Origin: Chlamydia pecorum E58
GTDB lineage: Bacteria; Chlamydiota; Chlamydiia; Chlamydiales; Chlamydiaceae
NCBI RefSeq assembly: GCF_000204135.1
Contig: NC_015408.1
Coordinates: 124,001 to 188,000 of the forward strand
Direction of reading: 5' to 3'
DNA: 64,000 bases
Part shown: in pieces, positions 40,417-49,047 of the stretch
How positions within the stretch are numbered: the stretch's first letter is position 1
Layout of the letters: every line of letters begins with the position of its first letter
Program-made: the position numbers and the translations under genes
The notes under the pieces: generated by a model
What the model was told of the DNA's origin: nothing
Databases searched by the model: none
Seen by the model: only the letters and a program-made list of their open reading frames with translations

Positions 40417-42834
40417 ATGGTAAGAGAACAAAAGAAGTCGAAATATCCCAAGCCTCCGCCCATACCTGCTGCTGTTAAAATTAGCTTTTACTTAATCTCG
40501 GCATGCTTTTTAGGGCTGAGCCTATGGAGTTTTCATTCTGATCAACCATACATACAAAACTGGATCGGTTTAGTTGGGTGGTCGTGCAGTGCCTTTCTTT
40601 TATATTGCTTTGGCGCGGCATCTTTTCTTATTCCTTTGCATTTTCTATGGCTATCTATACTTCACATTAAAAAAGTCCCCCAAGAGCAAATCCGCAAGAA
40701 AGCATGCGCTTTCTTTATGATTCCCCTATGTTTGGCAATACTTTTGTCCATGCTCTCTCCTATTGAGATTCTCCCTGCAGTATTAGATTCTCGTCTTCCT
40801 AAGTTCCATATAGGCACAAACCCGCCTGTAGCCTACCTCGGAGGCATTCCATTTTATTTGCTCTATGCAGGACAATCTCTATGTTTAAAACATCTTATCG
40901 GTTCTGTAGGGACAGCTATCATTACCTCTTTCCTGCTCTTTTTTTCTGTGTTTTATTTGTTTGGAGGCATTTCATTAATTAAAAAAACAACCCTCCAAAA
41001 CTTTTTTATCAACAAATCTACAAAATACTGGAACGCATTTTCCGCTCTTTTCAAAAAACTCATAAGTAAACAATCCTATCTTCCCAAGCCATCTATCAGG
41101 CTTTCTGAGCATGGTTCTTCCCCAGTTCTTCCTTCTGTACCTCCTCATGCTTCTCCGATTTCTATAGAAAGCCTAGGGAACTTCCCTCCCATGAACAAAG
41201 CCCCAGCAAAACATTCCTCCTCTCTAAGTGAAGGAGCGCATTTCCTTGCTCCCCATCCTTGCAAGCGCCTTCTTTCGAATTTTATTAATCCCCAAATTCC
41301 TCAGGAAATTAAAGAATCTAAAATTACTCCTCTCCCTCAACCCTTGCTTGGGCAAAAATCTGGTTCTTGCCCCAAAATTAAAAATCTTGTCGAAGGCGAG
41401 ATTAAGCTTCCACAACACTATTTGTTAAGTAAACATAAGAATGTACAGCCAGAATCGTTACAAGCAGAGCTTCAGAAAAAAGCGCTAACGTTAAAACAGA
41501 CGCTTACCAGCTTTGGAATTGAGGCAGACATTGGAAATATTTGCTCTGGTCCCTCTTTAGCAGCGTTTGAGGTGTTTCCACATACGGGAGTAAAAGTACA
41601 AAAAATTAAAGCTTTAGAACATGATATTGCTTTAAAGCTACAAGCATCTAGCGTACGCATTATTGCCCCAATTCCCGGGAAAGCAGCTGTGGGGATTGAA
41701 ATCCCTACACCTTTCCCACAAACAGTGAATTTTCGCGACTTGCTTGAGGATTACAGTAGACATAATCAAAAACTTCAAATCCCACTCTTACTTGGGAAGA
41801 AAGCGAACGGGGATAATCTTTGGGCAGATCTAGCTACAATGCCCCATTTAATTATTGCGGGAACAACAGGCTCTGGGAAATCTGTCTGTATTAATACGAT
41901 TGTGATGTCGATCATTATGACCTCTCTCCCTTCGGATATTAAGCTTGTGATTGTTGATCCGAAGAAAGTTGAGTTGACGGGCTATTCTCAACTTCCTCAT
42001 ATGCTTGCCCCTGTCATTACAGAATCTAAAGAGGTCTACAATGCATTGATGTGGCTCGTAAAGGAGATGGAATCTCGCTATGAAATGTTACGCTTCTTAG
42101 GGCTTCGCAATATTCAAGCGTTTAATTCTCGCAATAAAAACGAAGCTGTGGAGAACTCTTACGATAAGGAAATCCCTGAAAAACTCCCTTTTCTTGTTGG
42201 CATTATCGATGAGCTCTCTGATTTACTTCTTTCTTCTTCTCAGGACATAGAAACTCCTATCATTCGTCTTGCACAAATGGCTAGAGCTGTAGGAATCCAT
42301 TTAATCTTAGCAACGCAAAGGCCTTCTCGGGAAGTCATTACGGGTTTGATTAAAGCAAATTTCCCTTCCCGCATAGCCTTTAAGGTTGCTAACAAAGTAA
42401 ACAGCCAGATCATTATTGATGAGCCTGGTGCAGAAAACTTAATGGGGAACGGCGATATGTTATTAGTTTCTCCTTCTTCATTTGGGGCAACTCGTGCTCA
42501 GGGGGCTTATATTTGCGATGATGATATCAACAAGGTCATCAAAGATTTATGCTCACGTTTTCCAACGCAGTATATTATTCCTTCCTTTGATGTTTTCGAT
42601 AATGTTTTAAGTAATGACAGTGAGGGAGAGGAAAAAGATCCTCTGTTTCCTCAGGCAAAAATGTTAGTTATACAAACAGGCAATGCTTCAACAACTTTCC
42701 TACAAAGAAAGTTAAAAATTGGGTATGCTCGTGCGGCAAGTCTCATGGATCAACTTGAGGAAGCTCGTGTAATCGGTCCTTCTGAAGGGGCAAAACCCCG
42801 GCAGGTATTGATGCAATCTCCACAAGAAGGATAA
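40417..42834 (+). CDS. ftsK: DNA translocase FtsK
   Basis: An 805-residue FtsK/SpoIIIE protein. About four membrane segments occupy residues 20-190, then a Pro/Ser-rich linker to about 320 that is much shorter than in E. coli. The motor follows: beta-domain, Walker A in I-A-G-T-T-G-S-G-K-S near residue 488, I-V-D-P-K-K-V-E-L, I-I-D-E-L-S-D-L, and A-T-Q-R-P-S. The C-terminal gamma winged helix (L-Q-R-K-L-K-I-G-Y-A-R-A, D-Q-L-E) reads KOPS sites. It pumps DNA at the septum for XerCD. First gene of the ftsK-yycJ-SET run. Confidence 0.96.
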   Translation: MVREQKKSKYPKPPPIPAAVKISFYLISACFLGLSLWSFHSDQPYIQNWIGLVGWSCSAFLLYCFGAASFLIPLHFLWLSILHIKKVPQEQIRKKACAFFMIPLCLAILLSMLSPIEILPAVLDSRLPKFHIGTNPPVAYLGGIPFYLLYAGQSLCLKHLIGSVGTAIITSFLLFFSVFYLFGGISLIKKTTLQNFFINKSTKYWNAFSALFKKLISKQSYLPKPSIRLSEHGSSPVLPSVPPHASPISIESLGNFPPMNKAPAKHSSSLSEGAHFLAPHPCKRLLSNFINPQIPQEIKESKITPLPQPLLGQKSGSCPKIKNLVEGEIKLPQHYLLSKHKNVQPESLQAELQKKALTLKQTLTSFGIEADIGNICSGPSLAAFEVFPHTGVKVQKIKALEHDIALKLQASSVRIIAPIPGKAAVGIEIPTPFPQTVNFRDLLEDYSRHNQKLQIPLLLGKKANGDNLWADLATMPHLIIAGTTGSGKSVCINTIVMSIIMTSLPSDIKLVIVDPKKVELTGYSQLPHMLAPVITESKEVYNALMWLVKEMESRYEMLRFLGLRNIQAFNSRNKNEAVENSYDKEIPEKLPFLVGIIDELSDLLLSSSQDIETPIIRLAQMARAVGIHLILATQRPSREVITGLIKANFPSRIAFKVANKVNSQIIIDEPGAENLMGNGDMLLVSPSSFGATRAQGAYICDDDINKVIKDLCSRFPTQYIIPSFDVFDNVLSNDSEGEEKDPLFPQAKMLVIQTGNASTTFLQRKLKIGYARAASLMDQLEEARVIGPSEGAKPRQVLMQSPQEG

Positions 42835-42842
42835 ACATATTT

Positions 42843-43631
42843 ATGGAAGGTTTCTTTCCTTTAGCCTCAGGCTCCAAAGGAAATTGTGCTTATTTGGGAA
42901 CAAAATCTTGTAAGATCCTAATAGATCTTGGCATTAGCAAGCAACACGTCAAGCAGGAGTTGGTTTCCATGGGAGTGCACCCTGAAGAAATTCAGGCGAT
43001 TTTAATTTCTCATGAACACTCAGATCATATTTCGGGAATTAAAAGTTTTGTAAAAGCGTACCGCACTCCTATCATTTGCAATTTAGAAACGGCACGAGCA
43101 CTCTTTCAGCTCATAGATGCCCCGCTAACCTTTAATATTTTCTCAACAGGCTCGGCATTTCATTTTCATGACTTAAAAATTCATACGTTTAACCTCCCTC
43201 ACGATGCTGTAGATCCTGTAGGGTTTATTTTTTACTATCGTGATGAAAAATTCGGTTTCTGTACAGATTTAGGCTGGGGGACATCTCTTATCGCGCATCA
43301 ACTATATGATTGTGATTATTTACTCATAGAATCCAACCATGATCCCGAGCTTGTACATGCCTCCCAGCGTCCTGAAATTTACAAAAGACGTGTGTTGAGT
43401 AAGGTAGGCCATATTTCTAATCAAGAATGTGGACAACTTCTAAGAAAAATCCTCACACCAAAAATTAAGAAACTCTACTTAGCACATCTTTCCGACACAT
43501 GCAATGACCCTATTCTTGCTTTAGATACTATCTCGGAGATGATTTCCCCGATCTCTTCTATTCGTGCTGTTGTAGCAGCTTCTCATACCATTTCCGATCC
43601 GGTATATTTTTCTCCACTGGTAGAAGTGTAA
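42843..43631 (+). CDS. yycJ: YycJ/WalJ-like metallo-beta-lactamase-fold hydrolase
   Basis: A 262-residue MBL-fold protein with the metal motif H-E-H-S-D-H at about residues 58-63, a glycine-rich P-L-A-S-G-S-K-G-N start typical of YycJ, and late metal-binding H and D residues (E-S-N-H-D, L-A-H-L-S). YycJ proteins are thought to act as exonucleases in mismatch repair or in cell-wall and division control; the activity is not settled. It starts eight bases after ftsK and its stop overlaps the start of the SET gene by one base. Confidence 0.85.
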   Translation: MEGFFPLASGSKGNCAYLGTKSCKILIDLGISKQHVKQELVSMGVHPEEIQAILISHEHSDHISGIKSFVKAYRTPIICNLETARALFQLIDAPLTFNIFSTGSAFHFHDLKIHTFNLPHDAVDPVGFIFYYRDEKFGFCTDLGWGTSLIAHQLYDCDYLLIESNHDPELVHASQRPEIYKRRVLSKVGHISNQECGQLLRKILTPKIKKLYLAHLSDTCNDPILALDTISEMISPISSIRAVVAASHTISDPVYFSPLVEV

Positions 43632-44287
43632 TGTCGCAGAAGATTTTAGAACCCCAAGTATCTCTTTCCTTAAGTGGAAACCAAGACTACAAACTTTATT
43701 CTATATCTCGCGCCAGTGAATTATTAAATTTTACATTTTTGCCCGAGCTAAGATTCCTTAACTGGCATGTAGAAAGCCGCATCCGTGTTCTTTGTGAAAA
43801 AGCAGAAAAACGTGGGCTCATCTCTCCTCTTGCGAGATGGTTAGGGCAACTGCATAAACATAGCATCTCACATCCCGTGCTTTCTCCTATTGCAATTCGA
43901 TGGATCAACGCCTACATAGGGTATGGAGTCTTTGCTAAAGAACCTATACCCTCCTGGACCTACCTAGGAGAATACACAGGAATTCTACGCCCACGCCAAG
44001 CTATATGGATGGACGAAAATGATTACTGCTTTCGCTATCCCTTGCCGTTGTATACTCTACGTTATTTTACTATAGATAGTGGCAGTTGTGGTTGCTTTAC
44101 AAGATTCATCAACCACAGTGACCAACCAAACTGCGAGGCAATCGCCATGTTTCACGAGGGGATTTTCCGTGTTATTATCCGCTCTATACGTCCCATTATA
44201 GCAGGTGAAGAGATTTGCTATCACTACGGCCCACTTTATTGGAAACATAGAAAAAAACGAGAAGAGTTTACTCCACTTGAAGGATAA
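43631..44287 (+). CDS. SET-domain protein lysine methyltransferase
   Basis: A 218-residue protein with a SET domain in its C-terminal 125 residues: G-Y-G-V-F-A-K-E-P-I (98-107), the Y-L-G-E-Y-T-G strand (111-117), the pseudoknot R-F-I-N-H-S-D-Q-P-N-C (158-168) and E-E-I-C-Y-H-Y-G (193-200). These residues bind SAM and lysine. There is no post-SET cysteine cluster. The family includes C. pneumoniae cpnSET, reported to methylate Hc1, and C. trachomatis NUE, reported as a type III-secreted methyltransferase of host histones. The Hc1 gene lies 12 kb away. N-terminal residues 1-90 have no recognised domain. Confidence 0.9.
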   Translation: MSQKILEPQVSLSLSGNQDYKLYSISRASELLNFTFLPELRFLNWHVESRIRVLCEKAEKRGLISPLARWLGQLHKHSISHPVLSPIAIRWINAYIGYGVFAKEPIPSWTYLGEYTGILRPRQAIWMDENDYCFRYPLPLYTLRYFTIDSGSCGCFTRFINHSDQPNCEAIAMFHEGIFRVIIRSIRPIIAGEEICYHYGPLYWKHRKKREEFTPLEG

Positions 44288-44288
44288 A

Positions 44289-44741
44289 TTAACTCTGCTC
44301 GTATGTCCCCATCAACTCTGCTTGTGCAATAATGTGGTCTTGCATCGCCTCAAGGAGTTGATCTCGGGTGACCTCTTCTTCTTGGGGAAGGAGTGCATCC
44401 AAAGCATATAGGGTAAAGAAATACCGATGTTGCCTATCAGGAGGGCAAGGCCCTTGATACTCTGCTTTCCCTGAGGTGTTTAATCCTTGCATTGCGTAAA
44501 TTGTAGCCCCTTCTACAAGGTTCACAATATTTGGGGATAAATTAAACACTACCCAATGAATCCATAAGCCATCACTACGAACTTCTTTGGGGACGTCAGG
44601 GTCTTCAACAATTAGGGCCAAGCTTACTGCTTGTGGGGGGACCCCCTCAAAGGTAAGAGGGGGAGAGATATTCAGGCCTTGGCAGGTGTATTTCCTTGGG
44701 ATAGGCCTACCAAAAGCAAATGCTGGCGACAATAGCTGCAT
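44289..44741 (-). CDS. ybcL: YbhB/YbcL-family PEBP-like protein
   Basis: A 150-residue phosphatidylethanolamine-binding-protein homologue, with F-G-R-P-I-P-R-K-Y-T-C-Q-G, N-I-S-P-P-L, L-I-V-E-D-P-D-V-P, W-I-H-W-V-V-F-N-L and Y-Q-G-P-C-P-P-D-R-Q-H-R-Y. These form the usual small-anion pocket. No signal peptide is seen with the ATG at 44741 (M-Q-L-L-S). A nine-residue longer form starting at 44768, overlapping the symporter stop, is less likely. Function in bacteria is unclear; kinase-inhibitor-like and lipid-binding roles have been suggested. Confidence 0.85.
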   Translation of the reverse strand: MQLLSPAFAFGRPIPRKYTCQGLNISPPLTFEGVPPQAVSLALIVEDPDVPKEVRSDGLWIHWVVFNLSPNIVNLVEGATIYAMQGLNTSGKAEYQGPCPPDRQHRYFFTLYALDALLPQEEEVTRDQLLEAMQDHIIAQAELMGTYEQS

Positions 44742-44760
44742 AGTATTTTCTTCTCCATGA

Positions 44761-46137
44761 TTACGCATTTAAATGGCGGGCAGAATCTACTATCAAACTT
44801 TCCCGCTTTAAAAGGGCAACTTCACGACGTGATGCTACAACATCCTTGAATAAAGCGACTAGAGCTATGCTATTCAAAATCACCATACCGGCGAAACCTG
44901 TATCTGCAAGGATCCAAGCAAAATTCTTTTCAACAATACCTCCTAGGGGAATGACTCCTATATATAAAGCCTTCAACCATAGGTTAGCCCTCTGTCCTGG
45001 GATCATATATTCTAAACTTTTTTCTGCGCAAGCAAACCATGTCAATATTGTCGTATAACCAAATAATGCCATCGCGACAAGTACAACACTACCTCCAATA
45101 GCTCCCATACTATTTTTAAAGGCGTACATTACCATGAGAGTGCCCTCTTCTCCAGAAGAGTAGGCTCCAGAAACTAAAAGCACTAACATTGTTATGGAAC
45201 ATACTGCCACTACAATGACAGGAGGAAGGAGCGTTACTAATCCATCTATTACAGGATTTTTACTCTGGGAATTTGCCTGTAATATTGAAACCATCCCACT
45301 ACCACAATCTGTAGCCATAATTGCACGGCTCATGCCTGTAGAAATTACTTGAGCTAGAGTGTAGCCTCCGAGACCCGCTATAGAAGCCTTTACGCCTAGA
45401 GCAGACGAAGCAATTAACTTCAATGCCGGAACAATTTCAGAGGCATGATGAACAAGAATATAGCAACACGACAGAACATAAAATCCTGCTACAAAGGGAA
45501 TCACTTTAGCTGAGAATCTCAAAATCCGGTTATTTCCCCCTGAAAGAACAGGATAAACTATCAAAGCGAACAGAAGCCCAACAAAAACTTTTACTATAAA
45601 ACGATCGGCACACAAGGGAACGATACAGCTCATCTGGACAAAATTTCCTCCAGAAAAAGCCGTTATTAAAGTGAAAATCCCAAATAACACAGCCAAAAAT
45701 CGGCTACGGAGACCGAAAGCCATGCATGCAATAGGGCCGCCTATGAACTCTCCAAAAGCTCCTTTTTTAGGTAAACGATACTTTATTCCAAGATAAGATC
45801 CAGAATATTGCACTATAGAACCTAGCAAAGCAGCAAACCAGATCCATACGAGAGCACCTGGACCTCCGCAAACAACAGCAATAGCCATACCTGCAATATT
45901 TCCTGTTCCAAAATTTCCTGCAAGTATTCCTGCAACGGCTTCATAACGGGAGACTTTTCCATCTTGAGAAGAAGCTTCTTCCTGCCGATTTTTAACCATT
46001 AAGTTAAAGCCTAATTTGAGCCCTCTAAACTGTAGCCCACGTAATTTCCAGCTTAATAGTCCCCCTAATATTACGATTACAGGGAATACAAAAAATGATG
46101 TAACTAACTCATTTAGCTTGTTTAAAAGATGCATCAT
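44761..46137 (-). CDS. dagA: Na+/alanine (AGCS family) symporter
   Basis: A 458-residue polytopic protein with about ten to eleven membrane segments. AGCS features include G-N-F-G-T-G-N-I-A-G-M-A near residue 74, the G-G-P-G-A-L-V-W-I-W-F block, and G-F-A-G-M-V-I-L-N near the end. It couples sodium to uptake of alanine or glycine, which fits an organism that runs a sodium pump (Nqr). Start ATG at 46137 or 46134. A strong hairpin lies in the gap before it. Confidence 0.9.
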   Translation of the reverse strand: MMHLLNKLNELVTSFFVFPVIVILGGLLSWKLRGLQFRGLKLGFNLMVKNRQEEASSQDGKVSRYEAVAGILAGNFGTGNIAGMAIAVVCGGPGALVWIWFAALLGSIVQYSGSYLGIKYRLPKKGAFGEFIGGPIACMAFGLRSRFLAVLFGIFTLITAFSGGNFVQMSCIVPLCADRFIVKVFVGLLFALIVYPVLSGGNNRILRFSAKVIPFVAGFYVLSCCYILVHHASEIVPALKLIASSALGVKASIAGLGGYTLAQVISTGMSRAIMATDCGSGMVSILQANSQSKNPVIDGLVTLLPPVIVVAVCSITMLVLLVSGAYSSGEEGTLMVMYAFKNSMGAIGGSVVLVAMALFGYTTILTWFACAEKSLEYMIPGQRANLWLKALYIGVIPLGGIVEKNFAWILADTGFAGMVILNSIALVALFKDVVASRREVALLKRESLIVDSARHLNA

Positions 46138-46211
46138 AAAATTTTTCCTATAACTGTTTTTACTAAAAAATTGAAAAAAGGAGTTGAGTACAACAGTAGG
46201 AATGCTGACTT

Positions 46212-46243
46212 GGCCTCCTTACTTGCTTCGGGGAAAGGAGGCC
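46212..46243 (+). terminator. Strong hairpin with T-run on the plus strand, no matching plus-strand gene
   Basis: GGCCTCCTT at 46212-46220 pairs perfectly with AAGGAGGCC at 46235-46243 over a 14-base loop, and CATTTTT follows on the plus strand. Both neighbouring genes run on the minus strand, where the hairpin has no T-run after it. As an intrinsic terminator it would stop plus-strand transcripts, pointing to a small or antisense RNA; alternatively it is a leader structure of the symporter mRNA. Confidence 0.45.
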
Positions 46244-46258
46244 CATTTTTGAATGGTA

Positions 46259-46918
46259 TTATGAAGGCTGCGAAACCACTAAGTCCACAAGCTCTGGCCA
46301 CCTTTCCCCGTATACAACGGAAGCAACGGTCCCAGAGTCTAATTTTAAAGTAGAAGAAAAGGAGGCAATGTCTTCCTCAGAAATTACATTCTGACGTACT
46401 GCTTGGGAAAAAACTTGGCTCAATTGATTTATAAACATCGTCCAAACCCAATCACGGCCCTGCATTTTCTTCACACCTTCAATTAATTCAGGATTTTCAG
46501 CAAGAACTTGCATTAAAGCCAAGGGGTGTATCTCACGAATGCGACTCAAAGCATCTTTGATCTCACCTTGAGAGAGGGCCAACGACAGCGAAGACTTTTC
46601 AGCAACAGCATTCACAACAAAAGAGATATCTCTTTTATCGTGCTCCGAAACATAGTCTGAGTATGCTTTGAAATTTGCTGTCACTTCTTGTTCATCCTTT
46701 TTAGGCAGGCCACGCCGAGAAAAAAGCCTCCGCAAACGACGGGGGCGCTTTTGAGCAGGTTGAAGATCCCGCGCTTCCACCAGTTTAACAGACTTCTGAT
46801 TTAAGTCTTTAGAATTTTTTAAATTTTTGCGTGCCTTAAAAGGATTCAAACAACAACTTGTCAAGCCTGTCATGAGAAGTATGCTTCCCAGAAGCACATT
46901 ATATAATGATTTTTTCAT
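46259..46918 (-). CDS. Putative lipoprotein, chlamydial family of unknown function
   Basis: A 219-residue protein with a lipoprotein signal peptide: basic start, hydrophobic core, and lipobox L-T-S-C with the modified cysteine at C22. Next comes a very basic stretch (about residues 26-74, many K and R, including R-P-R-R-L-R-R-L-F-S-R-R), then a helical domain to the end. It matches the CT734 position of C. trachomatis. No known domain is seen. A good promoter lies 40 bases upstream of the ATG. Confidence 0.75.
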   Translation of the reverse strand: MKKSLYNVLLGSILLMTGLTSCCLNPFKARKNLKNSKDLNQKSVKLVEARDLQPAQKRPRRLRRLFSRRGLPKKDEQEVTANFKAYSDYVSEHDKRDISFVVNAVAEKSSLSLALSQGEIKDALSRIREIHPLALMQVLAENPELIEGVKKMQGRDWVWTMFINQLSQVFSQAVRQNVISEEDIASFSSTLKLDSGTVASVVYGERWPELVDLVVSQPS

Positions 46919-46964
46919 GAATTAGTTGAGGGAGTTAAGTTTTTTTAAATAAAACTATGTACTT

Positions 46965-46993
46965 ATTATATATAACTTCTCCTCACTGCACAA
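46965..46993 (-). promoter_or_regulatory. Candidate sigma66 promoter for the lipoprotein gene
   Basis: On the minus strand TTGTGC (plus positions 46988-46993) and a perfect TATAAT (46965-46970) are 17 bases apart. Predicted leader about 40 bases. Confidence 0.45.
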
Positions 46994-47080
46994 TAAACTT
47001 TATCCTACAGTTTGTAAAAGATTTTGACAGAAGCTTTTCTCAAGAGAAACTCTTGAATTTCTCGAGTTGATTTGTTATTG

Positions 47081-47103
47081 GCCATTTGCTATCAACAAAT
47101 GGC
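47081..47103. repeat. 8-bp inverted repeat in divergent promoter region
   Basis: GCCATTTG at 47081-47088 and CAAATGGC at 47096-47103, a perfect palindrome with a seven-base centre, about 65 bases before the next ATG. A second shorter one (CAAGAG, AAA, CTCTTG) is at 47041-47055. Either may be an operator for the divergent lipoprotein and secreted-protein genes. Confidence 0.35.
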
Positions 47104-47166
47104 TTTAGTAAACCTCCTGAATAATAAAGATATTAACACATATAGCTAGGATAATAAGGGGCTTTC

Positions 47167-48534
47167 ATGGGTGCACAATATTTTATTAAAGGTTTTGCCT
47201 TTCTTTCTGTTCTTTCTATAGCACTCCCTTCTTTTGCTATGCCATCGCAAACTTCTGTTAGATATAAAAATAAAACCACACAATCTGGAAAGATTAAAGT
47301 CGGTTCTGAACTATGGATAGAGCAAAAGCTACGTCAATTTCCCGAGTTATTATGGCTTACAGAACCTTCTACTCTCTCTTTAAAAACTCCGCTTTCTGTA
47401 GGGACAAGTTATTCCTTAGCGTTATTTAATAAAAAGGTTCCTGCGTTTGATATTACGATGCGGAGTTTAATTTACCTGCATTTGCTTATGCAGGGGTCAC
47501 GTCAAGCCTACGCGCAGTTAGCTCAGATGACTTCTTCCGAAGAAGCGATGACATTTAAACAATATCAGTCCCTACATAAACAACTCTCGGGATTTTTAAA
47601 TTCCTCAAAAGGGTTTGACAACCCCTTAAAAATTCTAGAAACGGCAATTGTATTGCGTCTTTTAGGGTGTTCTACAAAAGCTGTTGCCACATTTAAGCCT
47701 TATTTTTCCGATTCTTGTACTGAAACCTTTTATACAAAATCTCTACATGTCTTGAAGACCCTCCCGGAGCTCTGTCCCTCATTTGCTCGACTTACGCCTG
47801 AGCAACAAGAAATATTTCGCTCTTTGAGACATTTTGGAAACTACGAGTCTTTATTCAACCTCACAGAAGCTCCTTCTCCTCAGCTACTCTCCGCGGGGAG
47901 GTCTCATCGTCCTTTAGTTGTGCTAGATTTGTATTTGTATTGCTTTGATGCGAGCGGCCATGGGAAAGGGTCTCAAGATTTCTACTATAGCTTTTCTCTC
48001 TTGCTTTCAATGTTGCAAGAGCATGCCACTGTAGAAGAAGCATTTTCTCGGTATCTTATCTATCGTGCGAATCGTTTGGGCTTTGAGGGAAATTCCCGAG
48101 GGGAGATGACCTTGGTACGCTTAGCGACATTGATGAACCTCCCCCCAGCGGAAGCATCAGCTTTAAGTTGGAGCTTCAAAAATCTCTCTTCTGAAGAGGC
48201 TAGTACTCTTGTGAACCATTTCTATACTCTTCAGGGAGAGCATATCCCTTTATCAATTCATGGCTTGCCAAGTTTAATTTCGGGATTATTTGATGCGAAC
48301 CGCAGTACAACGACAAATCCTGAAAATCGTTTGCAGCAGGTATACTCTACATTTCTTTCTCTATTAGTAAAAAGCTTACGAGAACAAAAAGAAATGCTTC
48401 ATAAGCAACTTATTTCTCCTGACACTATCTTAGACTTTTCAGAAACTACAAACTCCTGCAAAGGCCTGGATGTATTTTCTGAAAATATTTCTGTACGCGT
48501 GCATTTTAGTGGAGAGGTTAGCGTTATCATGTAA
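47167..48534 (+). CDS. Secreted helical protein, chlamydial family of unknown function
   Basis: A 455-residue protein with a clear signal peptide (hydrophobic residues 8-20, probable cleavage after P-S-F-A, residue 24). No membrane segment follows. The mature part is mostly helical with several Leu-rich stretches and ends in a beta-like segment (I-S-V-R-V-H-F-S-G-E-V-S-V-I-M). I recognise no domain. It matches the CT733 position. AAGGGG lies about six bases before the ATG. It converges on ribH with 28 bases between. Confidence 0.75.
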   Translation: MGAQYFIKGFAFLSVLSIALPSFAMPSQTSVRYKNKTTQSGKIKVGSELWIEQKLRQFPELLWLTEPSTLSLKTPLSVGTSYSLALFNKKVPAFDITMRSLIYLHLLMQGSRQAYAQLAQMTSSEEAMTFKQYQSLHKQLSGFLNSSKGFDNPLKILETAIVLRLLGCSTKAVATFKPYFSDSCTETFYTKSLHVLKTLPELCPSFARLTPEQQEIFRSLRHFGNYESLFNLTEAPSPQLLSAGRSHRPLVVLDLYLYCFDASGHGKGSQDFYYSFSLLLSMLQEHATVEEAFSRYLIYRANRLGFEGNSRGEMTLVRLATLMNLPPAEASALSWSFKNLSSEEASTLVNHFYTLQGEHIPLSIHGLPSLISGLFDANRSTTTNPENRLQQVYSTFLSLLVKSLREQKEMLHKQLISPDTILDFSETTNSCKGLDVFSENISVRVHFSGEVSVIM

Positions 48535-48562
48535 CGCACTAACAACACGACAAAGCTGTGGG

Positions 48563-49033
48563 TTATGATATTTGGCTAAAGAGTGTTGCCATTTCTATGG
48601 CTGTGACCATTCCAGAGCTTCCTATATGTCCACCTTTAATTCCTGCACGTTCCCAAGCTGTTGCAGGGTCTGGAGCAGTAATTATAGAAAAGGTAATTGG
48701 AACGCAAAAATCTAAACTTAATTTGGCGACTCCGGCAGAAACTTGGTCAGCAATATGGTCATAATGTGTTGTTTCTCCTCGGATTAATACGCCGCAGGTA
48801 ACGATAGCATGATATTGGTCTGGGAAGGAAAGAAGGAGTTTTTTCACTGTACAAGGGATCTCAAAAGCTCCAGGGACCCTTACGGTAGTTAAAAGCTCTG
48901 GATCTCCACCATATTTAATAAACGTGTCTTGCGCTCCAGAAACTAAAGCATCTGCTATTGCCAAGTTAAAACAAGACCCCACGATAGCAATACGCAATCC
49001 TTTTGCTGATACATTTCCTCTATAAATTTTCAT
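48563..49033 (-). CDS. ribH: 6,7-dimethyl-8-ribityllumazine synthase RibH
   Basis: A 156-residue lumazine synthase, the penultimate step of riboflavin synthesis; it joins the butanone phosphate from RibBA with the pyrimidine from RibD. It shows R-I-A-I-V-G-S-C-F-N, V-P-G-A-F-E-I-P, C-G-V-L-I-R-G-E-T-T-H-Y-D-H-I, with the catalytic His in that last block. The usual A-R-A-G-G-K-x-G-N-K-G end reads A-G-I-K-G-G-H-I-G-S-S-G. It is third in the ribD-ribBA-ribH set; riboflavin synthase is not in this window. Confidence 0.94.
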   Translation of the reverse strand: MKIYRGNVSAKGLRIAIVGSCFNLAIADALVSGAQDTFIKYGGDPELLTTVRVPGAFEIPCTVKKLLLSFPDQYHAIVTCGVLIRGETTHYDHIADQVSAGVAKLSLDFCVPITFSIITAPDPATAWERAGIKGGHIGSSGMVTAIEMATLFSQIS

Positions 49034-49047
49034 ATGACCTCAAAACT

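Noticed and set aside
46129-46353. 74-codon plus-strand frame between symporter and lipoprotein
   Set aside because: It overlaps the ends of both minus-strand genes and the strong hairpin, has no ribosome binding site and no protein-like pattern.
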